Positions 1 to 8,096 of a stretch of 64,000 nt of DNA are shown here, one piece after another. The position numbers were made by a program, and so were the translations under genes. This stretch comes from Streptomyces sp. MspMP-M5 (GTDB lineage Bacteria; Actinomycetota; Actinomycetes; Streptomycetales; Streptomycetaceae), in NCBI RefSeq assembly GCF_000373585.1, contig NZ_KB891887.1, positions 58,156 to 122,155 of the forward strand, read 5' to 3'. Within the stretch, counting starts at the first letter, position 1, and each line of letters opens with the position of its first letter. Under the pieces are notes generated by a model that worked only from the letters and a program-made list of their open reading frames with translations, was not told the DNA's origin and searched no databases.

Positions 1-1113
1 GCTCACCCCGGCGCGGCCGTGGAGGGTGAACCACGGTGTGGACAGGGCGCAGGCACACGCGTCCCCGGGGTGCAGGGAGGCGAGGTCGCCCATGACGACG
101 CTGTGGGCCGGGACGGAGGTGATGTACGGGGAGACGAGGTGGAGGTAGCCGGGTCGGCCGTACGGCAGGGGCCGCAGGGTGCGGGTGTCCCGTACGGCGG
201 CGCGGGACCAGACCGGGAGGTGCAGTCGGTGGTGGGTGCACTCGACGTACGGCACGCAGTGTTCGACGGAGCCGTAGGTGTCGCGGATGCGGTCCGAGGG
301 GATGCCGAGCTGTTGGGTGACCTCGTCGTAGAAGTCCTCCTTGGCGATCTGCCGGTCGGCGTGGCCCTTCCAGCCGCCGCCGAGGACGACCAGGGAGCCC
401 GGCGGGAGTTGGAGGGGCGGGACGCCGGTGGCGCGCATGCGCTCCAGGGTGAAGTGGAGGAACGCCGGGAAGCCGAGGATGCGGACCGGGCGGTCGTCCT
501 CGGCGTAGCGGCGCAGGGCGTCGATGCAGCCGTGCACGTCGAAGGCGTGGCCGGTTCCGGTGTGCCGCAGGGCGTGGGTGGTGTGGTGGGCCGGTGCGAA
601 GTCGCACAGGTAGTTGTCGGTGAACGAGGTGCCCAGGCGGAGCTGCGGGGCGGGCTCGTAGCTGTAGAGGAGGTAGTTGACGGGCTGGTCGGGGGTGATC
701 CAGCCGTAGTGGTCGAAGATGCGGGCGACCATGCGCTGTGCGGAGCGGATGGTCCACCGGTCGAAGAACATCTGCGACTTCTGGCCGGTGGTGCCGGAGG
801 AGGTCAGGTGCAGGAAGACCTCGTCGCGGGGGATGGAGAGCACCTCGTGGCGCTTGAAGAAGTTGGCGTGAAGGAGCGGGGTGCGGGTGTGCGGGCCGAC
901 GGTGGGGGCCGGGGCCTCCGGAGGGTCGGCGAGGAGGGCGCGGAAGAGCGGGGAGCGCTCGGCGTGCCAGGCATTGGCCTCGGCCATCGCGGCCTCGAAC
1001 AGGGCGTCGGCGTCGGCGCCTGTGGTGTAGGGCGACGGGAGATCGCAGAGGCGCTGGACGTGGGCCAGCGCGGTCGGGGCGGGGACCTCGACGGGGGCGA
1101 GATGCGGGTTCAT
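1..1113 (-). CDS. LuxE-like acyl-protein synthetase (3' end outside window)
   Basis: The 371 codons visible run off the left edge, so the C-terminus is missing. The protein resembles the LuxE/acyl-protein synthetase family, which activates a fatty or other acyl group as an adenylate and transfers it to a carrier or to a LuxC-type reductase. The family signature seen is a TSSGTTG phosphate-binding loop at about residues 104-110, followed by QKSQMFFDRWT. A second Gly-rich stretch (VVLGGGWKG) lies further on, as does RDTYGSVEH, typical of the adenylate-forming fold. The ATG at 1113 overlaps the stop of the upstream GNAT gene (ATGA), so it is the last visible gene of a four-gene operon read to the left. 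The acyl substrate is unknown; a LuxC-like reductase may lie just outside the window, which is inference. Confidence 0.75.
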   Translation of the reverse strand, partial: MNPHLAPVEVPAPTALAHVQRLCDLPSPYTTGADADALFEAAMAEANAWHAERSPLFRALLADPPEAPAPTVGPHTRTPLLHANFFKRHEVLSIPRDEVFLHLTSSGTTGQKSQMFFDRWTIRSAQRMVARIFDHYGWITPDQPVNYLLYSYEPAPQLRLGTSFTDNYLCDFAPAHHTTHALRHTGTGHAFDVHGCIDALRRYAEDDRPVRILGFPAFLHFTLERMRATGVPPLQLPPGSLVVLGGGWKGHADRQIAKEDFYDEVTQQLGIPSDRIRDTYGSVEHCVPYVECTHHRLHLPVWSRAAVRDTRTLRPLPYGRPGYLHLVSPYITSVPAHSVVMGDLASLHPGDACACALSTPWFTLHGRAGVS

Positions 1114-2366
1114 CGGACAACCTCGTGCGGGGGCAGGTAGATCGACGACCAGGCGGTCAGGTAGGCGCTCAGGTACGGCCGGACCAGTGGGCCGACGGCC
1201 GTGCTGCGGAAGTCGATCTGGCGGTCGGTGCGGGAGAGGACGACGTAGTCGTGGAAGCGGTCGCCGACCCGGCGCATGGCCGGGTAGCCGGCGCTGGGGA
1301 CGAAACCGGAGGACAGGAAGGCGTACAGCCCGGCGGTGTCGGAGAGCGGCAGCAGCGTCTCGACGTAGTCGGCGCCGGCCCGGCCGAGCACGGTCATCAG
1401 CGAGTCGAGTGCGCCGGTGGCGGCCCACGGGTGCGGGTGCACCGCGACCAGGGCGCAGCTGCCGGCCGCCGGGTCGAGGTCCGCGTAGATCTCGAACTCG
1501 CCGTCCGGCGACGCCAGCACCGTGTTCGGGGTGCGCAGCGGCGAGTAGGCGCCCGCGGGGTCCGGGAAGAGTTCACGGAACCGCCGGCGGACGAAGCCGG
1601 GGGCGGTGATGACTTCCATGGGGGTCTGCGTACGCGGGCGGGTGCGGGTCCCGGCGTGGGTGACCGCGGGTGCGGTCAGCAGCGTGCCCGGGGGTGCCTC
1701 GGCCACCGCGGTGCCGCCGGTACCGCCGGTACCGCCCAGGTGGGACAGCGGGTGGTCGGTGTCGGGGACGGGAGCGGGGAGGGCGAGCGTCCCGGTGCAC
1801 GGGATGCCGATGCTCTCCTCGGCCGCTCCCAGCAGCGGCAGCAGTGCCTGGGGCACGGCGGTGACCTGTTCACGGCGTTCGAGGACGCCCTCGGCGTAGC
1901 AGGCGAACAGGGCCAGCGTCTCGCAGCCGGAGACGTCGGCCGCGTTGGGCAGCAGACCGAGCGGCCGGTAGCCGTTGCGGGCGACGACGCGTTGCGGGGC
2001 CTGGGTGACCAGGCGGACGGTGGTGTGGATGGAGTCCAGGGCGCCGGTGGCGAAGGCGTCCGCGGTGACCGCGCCGGTCAGCCGGCCGGCCAGGCCGCCG
2101 CCCCGGTGGTCCGGGTGGACGGCCAGGCCGACGAGTTTGCCCAGGCGATTGCCCGGATCGGTCTGGACGACCACGGAACCGGCCAGTTCACCGGTGTCCG
2201 CGCGGTGCGCGACGAGCCAGTGACTGTGCGGGTCGGTGATCAGCCGGTGCATCTCGGTGGGGTCGCTGCCCAGGGCGACCGGATAGCCGTGGCCGTACAC
2301 CTCGAAGTACAACTGCCGGAGTTCGGCGATGTCCTGGGGCGCGGCGGGGCGGAGGGTGGTGGTCAT
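1110..2366 (-). CDS. GNAT-family N-acetyltransferase, long form
   Basis: 418 aa. The first 165 residues are a GNAT fold: beta-strand start TLRPAAPQDIAELRQLY, then LAVHPDHRGGGLAGRL near residues 80-96, the acetyl-CoA pyrophosphate-binding motif A. The remaining 250 residues are not recognised; they contain a Gly/Thr/Pro-rich hinge (about residues 195-230) and a second alpha/beta part that could be a degenerate second GNAT unit (inference). The start ATG at 2366 overlaps the stop of the MFS gene by ATGA and its own stop overlaps the LuxE-like start, so translation is probably coupled. The longer open frame upstream is antisense-like and rejected. Given its neighbours it may acylate or tailor the product of the operon. 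Confidence 0.75.
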   Translation of the reverse strand: MTTTLRPAAPQDIAELRQLYFEVYGHGYPVALGSDPTEMHRLITDPHSHWLVAHRADTGELAGSVVVQTDPGNRLGKLVGLAVHPDHRGGGLAGRLTGAVTADAFATGALDSIHTTVRLVTQAPQRVVARNGYRPLGLLPNAADVSGCETLALFACYAEGVLERREQVTAVPQALLPLLGAAEESIGIPCTGTLALPAPVPDTDHPLSHLGGTGGTGGTAVAEAPPGTLLTAPAVTHAGTRTRPRTQTPMEVITAPGFVRRRFRELFPDPAGAYSPLRTPNTVLASPDGEFEIYADLDPAAGSCALVAVHPHPWAATGALDSLMTVLGRAGADYVETLLPLSDTAGLYAFLSSGFVPSAGYPAMRRVGDRFHDYVVLSRTDRQIDFRSTAVGPLVRPYLSAYLTAWSSIYLPPHEVVR

Positions 2367-3709
2367 CGGGCCTTCTCCAGGGGCGGGTTGCCGGCGGTCG
2401 ACGCCCTGGCCGGGGCGGCGTCGGAGGTGGCCGGACCGGTCTCGTCGGCGGCGCCGGTCGGTGCGTCCGGGTGGCGTCCGGCCCACCACAGCGCCACGGC
2501 GAGCGGTGCCAGTCCGACGGCCTGGAGGACGCACAGGACGCGCGGTGACAGGTGGTCGCCGAGCGCGCCGAAGAGCAGCGAGGACAGCGGGAAGGTGGCG
2601 CCGAGCAGTGCCTGCATCATGGCGAAGAAGCCGGGCTTGTCCGCGGCCGGGACCAGTCGTTGGAAGAGTGCGACGAACCGCACCCCGATGGTGCCCACGC
2701 ACCAGCCCGCGACGATCAGCGCGCCGACGATCGCGGCCCGGTCCGCGAGCAGACCCGGCATCGCGAGGGCCGCGGCCATCACTGCCAGGCAGGCGCCGCC
2801 GACGGCCGTGGGCGAGCCCGGCACCCGGGCGCCGGTGAAGGACCCGAGGAGGGTGCCGATGCCCAGGGCCGTCTCCAGCGCGGCCGCCGTGGAGCCGTTC
2901 GCGTGCAGCACCGACCGTGTGTAGAGGGGCATGACGACATAGAGCGCGGTGCTGAAGAGGTTCACCGCGGCGAAGCAGAGCAGTACCCGCCGGATGAAGG
3001 GGTGGTCGGCGAGGATCTGACGCAGCGTCCGCCGGGGCGGGGCGTCACCGGACGCTGCCGCGGCCTCGTCCCCCGCCGCCGCGCCGCCACGGGGGAAGCG
3101 GGTGACGGACACCAGCAGGGCGGCGACGAGGTACGCGCCGGCGCATCCGGCGACGATGCCCGTCAGATCCCAGGCATCCACCACCAGCGGTCCGAGCAGT
3201 CCGCCGGCCAGGCCGGCGAGGGACTGGGTGGCGAGTTCGAAGCCGGTCGCGGCCTCGATGTCGGCGTCGTCGACGAGTTCGGGGACGGAGGTGGTCAGGC
3301 AGGGGTCGAACAGCGCCTGGCAGCCCGCCAGCAGCAGCGCGGCCGCGTAGGCCACGACGGTGGGCGGCGAGGCGAGCGAAGTCCATCCGGCGGTGACGGC
3401 GGCGACCAGGCCCGCCACGGCGGCGGTGGACGCCAGCACCGTACGGTGCGAGCAGCGGGCGATGACGGTGGCCACCAGCGGGGCGAGCGCCACCGCGGGC
3501 AGCGTGCTGACCGCGAGGAACACGCCCGAGGCGAGGCCGCGGTCGCCGTCGCCCTCGCCGCCGAGGGCGTGGCCGATCAGCCACCACACCACGCCCACCT
3601 GGAACATCCGGCCCGCTGCCTGGGTGAGCACCTGGGCGGCCCAGACGGCGCCGAAGGCCGGGTTGCGCAGGACGACGGGGAGGCGGCGCGGGGCCGAGGT
3701 CGCGGTCAT
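2363..3709 (-). CDS. MFS transporter
   Basis: 448 aa polytopic membrane protein of the major facilitator superfamily. The N-terminus (VVLRNPAFGAVWAAQVLTQAAGRMFQVGVVWWLIG) is the first membrane helix typical of MFS_3/enterobactin exporter-type carriers, and about 10-12 hydrophobic segments follow, with a charged central loop around residues 205-225 (GGAAAGDEAAAASGDAPPRR region). ATG at 3709 overlaps the stop of the PaaK-like gene (ATGA) and its stop overlaps the GNAT start. A likely role is export of whatever the operon makes; substrate not predictable. Confidence 0.85.
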   Translation of the reverse strand: MTATSAPRRLPVVLRNPAFGAVWAAQVLTQAAGRMFQVGVVWWLIGHALGGEGDGDRGLASGVFLAVSTLPAVALAPLVATVIARCSHRTVLASTAAVAGLVAAVTAGWTSLASPPTVVAYAAALLLAGCQALFDPCLTTSVPELVDDADIEAATGFELATQSLAGLAGGLLGPLVVDAWDLTGIVAGCAGAYLVAALLVSVTRFPRGGAAAGDEAAAASGDAPPRRTLRQILADHPFIRRVLLCFAAVNLFSTALYVVMPLYTRSVLHANGSTAAALETALGIGTLLGSFTGARVPGSPTAVGGACLAVMAAALAMPGLLADRAAIVGALIVAGWCVGTIGVRFVALFQRLVPAADKPGFFAMMQALLGATFPLSSLLFGALGDHLSPRVLCVLQAVGLAPLAVALWWAGRHPDAPTGAADETGPATSDAAPARASTAGNPPLEKAR

Positions 3710-5031
3710 GAGTGCGGCCGTTCGTCGATGACCCGCAGCAGCTTGCCGGTGCGCGGGTTGACGGTCAGTTCGCCGTGCCGGACCCACTCCACGCGGAGCG
3801 GGTGGATGCGTGCGGCCCCGACCTCCGCGGCGTACATCGGCCGGGCCGCGTCGATCTCCTTGGCGATGGCGGACGCGAGGTGCCCGAGCCCGCTCGTATC
3901 CACCTCGTCGGCGTCGACGCTGCGCGGGTCCCGGCCGGGGGACGGCTGCCCGTCCGCCGGGTCCCCGGCCACGGCCAGTCGCAGTACCAGTCCGTCCCGG
4001 CCGTCCCAGCGGCGGACGACGAGCTGCACTCCGATCACCCGGTCGGTCGGGTCGGCGGCCCGCACCAGATCGTGCACGTCCTGGGTGTAGAGCGACACCG
4101 CGCCTATCCGCACGCCTTCTTCGGCCCGGCCGAGGATGCGGAAGTGCCCCTGTGCCACATCGGTCCACTCGGCCCGGTCGCCCACGGGGTAGCGGATGAT
4201 CGGCATCAACCGCCGGCGCAGGTCCGTGACGACGACCCGGCCCGCGACGCCCTCGCGGGTCAGCGGCTCACCGGTGTGCTCGTCGAGGATCTCGACGACG
4301 GTGTACGGGGTGAACGCGCGGTGGACGCGGGGGTCGGCGCCCGGTACGGCCTCGCCGAGGAGCCCGGAGTCGACACCGGCGTAGCCGATGGAGCGGACCT
4401 CTGCCTGCGGGAACGCCTTGCGCAACAGCGGCCGCTGGTCCTCGAACAGTCCCTCGCCGCCGAAGAACAGGATCTGCACGCCGGGGAGTTGACGGCCCTC
4501 CCGCACGAGGTGGTCCGCGAGGCCGCAGAGCGTCGTGGTGGTGCCGGCGACCACGTCGACGTCGAATTCCTCCAGGGTGTGCACGGTCGACGCGAGCGGC
4601 GCGCCGCCGCCGATCGGCAGCCGGACGTTGCCGACGGGTGCCCGGTGGAGGGAGTCCAGGACGAAGGTGAAGCTGGCATAGAGTTCGCCGGCGTAGAAGA
4701 GGTCCGCGACCCGGTGTCCGGGGCGGAGTCCGGCGGCGACGAGTCCACTGCCGAACGCGGAGGTGAATTCCCGCCATTCCTCACGGGTATAGACGGAGAA
4801 CTTCGGTGCGCCGGTCGTGCCGCCGCTCTTGAAAACCACCGCCTCGTCGAGCGGTCCGGTCAAAAGGCTGTTCCGGCGGGGAGTGTTGGCGCGCCAGAAT
4901 GCGTCGTGCGGGACGACCGGCAAGGCCGTCAGCTCGTCCACCTGATCGGGAAGACCGGCGTAGAGGTCCCGATAGAAGGGTGAGTTGTGACGCACGAAGC
5001 GTATGAGATCCGTCAATAGTTGAACGGGCAT
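3706..5031 (-). CDS. PaaK-like (phenylacetate-CoA ligase family) adenylating enzyme
   Basis: 441 aa from the ATG at 5031, which has AGGA eight bases upstream; a GTG at 5085 in the same frame has no ribosome binding site. It belongs to the adenylate-forming enzymes related to phenylacetate-CoA ligase and LuxE. Visible motifs: FKSGGTTGAPKFS (P-loop, about residues 68-80), FFGGEGLFEDQRPLL, the YAGVDSG adenine-site region, and VVVTDLRRRLMPIIRYPVGDRAEW with the conserved Asp of the hinge. It should activate a carboxylic acid with ATP. First gene of the operon that continues with MFS, GNAT and LuxE-like genes. With two related adenylating enzymes in one operon, this looks like small acyl-amide or acyl-reductive secondary metabolism. 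Substrate unknown. Confidence 0.75.
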   Translation of the reverse strand: MPVQLLTDLIRFVRHNSPFYRDLYAGLPDQVDELTALPVVPHDAFWRANTPRRNSLLTGPLDEAVVFKSGGTTGAPKFSVYTREEWREFTSAFGSGLVAAGLRPGHRVADLFYAGELYASFTFVLDSLHRAPVGNVRLPIGGGAPLASTVHTLEEFDVDVVAGTTTTLCGLADHLVREGRQLPGVQILFFGGEGLFEDQRPLLRKAFPQAEVRSIGYAGVDSGLLGEAVPGADPRVHRAFTPYTVVEILDEHTGEPLTREGVAGRVVVTDLRRRLMPIIRYPVGDRAEWTDVAQGHFRILGRAEEGVRIGAVSLYTQDVHDLVRAADPTDRVIGVQLVVRRWDGRDGLVLRLAVAGDPADGQPSPGRDPRSVDADEVDTSGLGHLASAIAKEIDAARPMYAAEVGAARIHPLRVEWVRHGELTVNPRTGKLLRVIDERPHS

Positions 5032-5117
5032 TGTTTTCCTGTTTTTTGGCACTCTGAAGGACCGGTACCGCGGGGTGTGCGGCACCAGTTCTCGATGTAG
5101 GGGTCAGCGGCTGTCGA

Positions 5118-5149
5118 CTCGGGAAAGCCCGATCAGGGTCTTTCCCGAG
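5118..5149. promoter_or_regulatory. Long inverted repeat upstream of the PaaK-like operon
   Basis: Arms CTCGGGAAAGCCC and GGGTCTTTCCCGAG pair over 13 bp with one bulged T and a 5-nt loop. It lies 87 bp before the operon start and 285 bp before the divergent M20 gene. It could be an operator or a 5' leader hairpin of the minus-strand operon; there is no T-run on either side. Confidence 0.45.
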
Positions 5150-5291
5150 GACGTCACCGCGCTGGGCACTTCGATCGGTGATGGTATGTCATGGACGAAG
5201 CGCCGGGTTACCAGCATAGCGTCCGCAAAAACCTTTTTCGGCCATCACCGGCACAGTAGATGGCCTACGCATCCACTCAGTTCCTTTTGTT

Positions 5292-5313
5292 AGTGGTGAC
5301 TTGGCTCACCACT
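5292..5313. promoter_or_regulatory. Palindrome AGTGGTGA-N6-TCACCACT, candidate operator
   Basis: Perfect 8-bp arms around CTTGGC in the divergent intergenic region, 121 bp before the M20 peptidase start. The surrounding 100 bp is the least GC-rich stretch in this part of the window, as expected for a promoter region. The regulator is unknown. Confidence 0.4.
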
Positions 5314-5433
5314 CGGTTTTCCGGCACGGAACACGACACGATTACGCGGCCCCGCCGGCCTCTTCGAGACCTTCGCGCTGCGCCGGTAATGGGCGGACCG
5401 GGCGGCGCTCCCATGGCCGGATACCCTCGCCCC

Positions 5434-6543
5434 ATGACGATGCACAAGCCCCCCTGCCCGACCGTCGAAGCGATGCTCGACGACCTCAGGACGCTCGTGG
5501 AAGTCGAGTCCCCCTCGCGCGATGTGGCCGCCCTGACGGCCTCGGCCGAGGCCGTCGCCGGTGTCATCGAGAACCGCCTCGGTGGGCGGGCCGAGTTGGT
5601 CGAGAGCGAGGCCGGGCCGCATGTCCGCTGGTCCGGCGGCGGCACTCCCCGGGTGCTGATCCTCGGTCACCATGACACGGTGTTCCCGCTCGGTACGCTT
5701 GCCCGCCGTCCGTTCAGGGTGGCGGACGGCCGGGCGACCGGCCCCGGGGTCTTCGACATGCTCGGCGGACTGGTTCAGGCCATTCACGGTCTGGCGTCGC
5801 TTCCGGACCGCTCGGGCGTCGAGCTCCTGGTGACCGCCGACGAGGAGGTGGGCTCCGGCTCCTCCCGGACCCTCATCGAGGAACGTGCCCGTGCGTGCGG
5901 TGCGGTGCTGGTGTTCGAGGGCGCCGCGGACGGCGGAGGGCTCAAGACCGGCCGCAAGGGCTGCGGTACGTTCGTGGTCTCCGTCGCGGGCCGGGCCTCG
6001 CACGCCGGCCTGGAGCCCGCGGCTGGCATCAACGCGCTGGTCGAGGCGGCACACCAGGTGCTGGCCATCGCCGCGCTGGGACGGCCGGAGATCGGCACGA
6101 CGGTCACGCCGACCGTCGCGTCCGCGGGCACCCTGGACAATGTCGTGCCGGCCGAGGCCACCGTCGTCGTCGACGTCCGGGTCGAGTCGGCCGACGAGAA
6201 GGCACGCATCGAGTCCGCCTTCGCGGCGCTGACTCCGCATCTCGACGGGGCGCGGATCACGGTGCAGGGCGCCGTCGGCCGCCCGCCGATGCCCGAGTCG
6301 GCGTCCGGCGAACTGTTCGCCATGGCGCAGCGGCTGCTGCCCGGCGTCGAGGGCAAGGCGGTCGGCGGCGGCAGCGACGGCAACTTCACGGCCGCACTGG
6401 GCGTGCCCACGCTCGACGGCCTGGGTGCGGTCGGCGGCGGCGCCCACGCCGACCACGAGTACCTGCTCGTCGACACCATGGCCGAACGGGCGGCCCTGGT
6501 CGCCGGACTGGTGGACGCGATCCGCAAGGCAGGGAACGCGTAA
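5434..6543 (+). CDS. M20 family metallopeptidase (carboxypeptidase G2-like)
   Basis: 369 aa zinc peptidase. Metal and catalytic residues of the M20A/CPG2 type are all visible: GHHDTVFPLG (H79, D81), GPGVFDMLGG (bridging D108), DEEVGSGSSR (catalytic E137, ligand E138), and a late GGGAHADHEY histidine. Central dimerisation domain with SHAGLEPAAGINAL. Family members cleave C-terminal glutamate or other acyl-amino acids. ATG at 5434 is chosen because homology starts at PTVEAMLDDL; the open frame continues upstream without support. No signal peptide, so cytoplasmic. It stands alone and is followed by a strong hairpin terminator. Confidence 0.9.
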   Translation: MTMHKPPCPTVEAMLDDLRTLVEVESPSRDVAALTASAEAVAGVIENRLGGRAELVESEAGPHVRWSGGGTPRVLILGHHDTVFPLGTLARRPFRVADGRATGPGVFDMLGGLVQAIHGLASLPDRSGVELLVTADEEVGSGSSRTLIEERARACGAVLVFEGAADGGGLKTGRKGCGTFVVSVAGRASHAGLEPAAGINALVEAAHQVLAIAALGRPEIGTTVTPTVASAGTLDNVVPAEATVVVDVRVESADEKARIESAFAALTPHLDGARITVQGAVGRPPMPESASGELFAMAQRLLPGVEGKAVGGGSDGNFTAALGVPTLDGLGAVGGGAHADHEYLLVDTMAERAALVAGLVDAIRKAGNA

Positions 6544-6554
6544 GGGGGGGCCGG

Positions 6555-6584
6555 GCCGGCCGGGGCGGGAGTGCCCCGGCCGGC
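6555..6584 (+). terminator. Hairpin terminator after the M20 gene
   Basis: Perfect 12-bp GC stem (GCCGGCCGGGGC / GCCCCGGCCGGC) with a 6-nt loop, 11 bp after the stop codon. It has no T-tract, as is common for actinomycete terminators, and also sits between convergent genes. Confidence 0.65.
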
Positions 6585-6616
6585 GCGCCCGTCCGCCGGC
6601 CGACGCACGGGTCCGG

Positions 6617-7288
6617 TCAGATGTCGCCCTGTACGAGCGCGTGCAGATGCTCGTCGTGCCAGCCGTCCGCGTGCAACAGGGCGCTGCGCATGGTGCCTTC
6701 GAGGGAGAAGCCGGCCTTGGCCGCGACCCGGCAGGACGCCGGATTGGCCACCGAGTGGCACAGTCGCAGCCGATGCAGCCCCAGGTCGTCCAGGGCCCAC
6801 CGGCTCACGCGCCGGATGGCCTCGACGGCGACCCCACCGCCGCGGGCCGCGGGCAGAACCCAGTAGAGGATCTCGGCGCTGCCGCCGCCGAGATCGATGT
6901 CGCCCCAGCCGATGAGTCCCACGGCCTCGCCGCCCGGCCGGGCGATCGCCCAGAGCGCGCTCCGTTCGTCCTGCCACCGGCGGTGCATGCGCTCGATGCG
7001 CTGGTGGGCCTCTTCGGTCGTCGCCACCAGCAGGCGGTTCCAGTGGCGAATCGCCGGATCCTGGGCGGCAGTCAGCAGCACCTCGGCGTCGGAGCGGCGC
7101 CAGGGGCGCAGTTCCCCTCCGCCAGGCAGGTCGAGCACCGGCTGGGCGCTCCGGGCCATCCGGCCTGCGGTCACGACGGCCGGTACGACGCCTGGCACGG
7201 TGACCGGCTCGGCTGCCGCCGCAGTGACTGGCTCAGTGACTGACGCAGCGACTGACGCGGCGGCTGGTTGGGACGAGTGGGATGTCAT
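6617..7288 (-). CDS. GNAT-family acetyltransferase (RimJ/RimL type)
   Basis: 223 aa from ATG 7288. The GNAT_3 pattern is clear from about residue 55: GELRPWRRSDAEVLL, then IGWGDIDLGGGSAEILYWVLPAARGGGVAVEAIRRVSRWALDDLGLHRL, then NPASCRVAAKAGFSLEGTMRS. This group acetylates N-termini of ribosomal proteins or small amines; the substrate is not predictable. Residues 8-43 are Ala/Val/Thr/Pro repeats encoded by a degenerate tandem repeat, so the true start may be the ATG at 7159 (MARSAQPVL). Convergent with the M20 gene, divergent from the TetR gene. Confidence 0.8.
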   Translation of the reverse strand: MTSHSSQPAAASVAASVTEPVTAAAAEPVTVPGVVPAVVTAGRMARSAQPVLDLPGGGELRPWRRSDAEVLLTAAQDPAIRHWNRLLVATTEEAHQRIERMHRRWQDERSALWAIARPGGEAVGLIGWGDIDLGGGSAEILYWVLPAARGGGVAVEAIRRVSRWALDDLGLHRLRLCHSVANPASCRVAAKAGFSLEGTMRSALLHADGWHDEHLHALVQGDI

Positions 7289-7405
7289 CGCGGCATCGTG
7301 CCACAGCCCTGCTGCGACGCATCGTGTCATTTCCCGGTCAGGCGCGCCCGGTTGGCGTGATGCGCCACCGGCTCGCGGCCTCGTCTGGACATCGTCTGGC
7401 CGACC

Positions 7406-7421
7406 GGCTAAATTTTTGGCC
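7406..7421. promoter_or_regulatory. Candidate TetR operator
   Basis: Near-palindrome GGCTAAA-TT-TTTGGCC (one mismatch) ending directly at the ATG of the TetR gene, within a short AT-rich patch. Probably an autoregulatory site; inference. Confidence 0.3.
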
Positions 7422-8096
7422 ATGCGGTCAGAAAATGGGTCAGGCGGCCGGCACGGCAGCACCGGCGGCGAACAGAAGGCATCGGAGCCCGGACGCTCGC
7501 TCATCGAGAAGGTGCGCCGGGCCCAGATCATCGAAGCCGCCATCGAGGTCATTGCGGAACGGGGGTTCGCGAAGGCTTCGATGGCCCAGATCGCCGAACG
7601 GGCGGGCATCAGCAAGGGCGTGATCTCGTATCACTTCGCCGGCAAGAACGAGTTGATCGAGCGGACCGTCGAGCAGGTCTACGACGCGCTCGGCACCTTC
7701 ATCGCGTCCCGCCTCGCAGGACAGGCCGGCACGGACGTCTGGTTGCGAGTCTACATCGGGTCGCTCGCGGAGTACATGGCCGACCACCGGACCCAACTCG
7801 CCGCGCTCGGCGAGATCTTCACGCACTTCCGCACCGAGGACGGCGACCTCCGCTACGGCATCGCCTCCAGCGAGCCGATCTACGCCCACGTGGAGGGCGT
7901 CTTCCGCGCGGGCCAGGAGAGCGGCGAACTCCGTCCGTTCGACGTGCGGGTGATGGCCGTCAGCCTCCAGGCCGCGATCGACAACATGTTCGCGTACTGG
8001 AGCGTCCACCCCGAGCACGACCTCATGGCACACGCCCGGGAGATCACCGCTCTCTTCTGGCAAGCCACCCGGGCCGACCAGCGCGCCGATTCCTGA
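7422..8096 (+). CDS. TetR-family transcriptional regulator
   Basis: 224 aa. The N-terminal helix-turn-helix is textbook TetR: IIEAAIEVIAERGFAKASMAQIAERAGISKGVISYHFAGKNELIERTVEQVY (about residues 32-85). The C-terminal ligand domain contains conserved SLQAAIDNMFAYW. Many members with this C-domain repress transport or modification genes. The gene is followed after 25 bp by an acyltransferase-3 gene on the same strand, so it probably controls itself and that gene. ATG at 7422 overlaps the end of a near-palindromic site; longer frames upstream are antisense to the GNAT gene. Confidence 0.9.
   Translation: MRSENGSGGRHGSTGGEQKASEPGRSLIEKVRRAQIIEAAIEVIAERGFAKASMAQIAERAGISKGVISYHFAGKNELIERTVEQVYDALGTFIASRLAGQAGTDVWLRVYIGSLAEYMADHRTQLAALGEIFTHFRTEDGDLRYGIASSEPIYAHVEGVFRAGQESGELRPFDVRVMAVSLQAAIDNMFAYWSVHPEHDLMAHAREITALFWQATRADQRADS

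Noticed and set aside
1125..2924. 599-codon plus-strand frame and similar long frames opposite other genes (for example 15911-19474, 37154-39253, 44794-46029)
   Set aside because: They lie antisense to well-supported genes, have Gly/Arg/Asp-rich composition without motifs, and are expected from the strong third-position GC bias.
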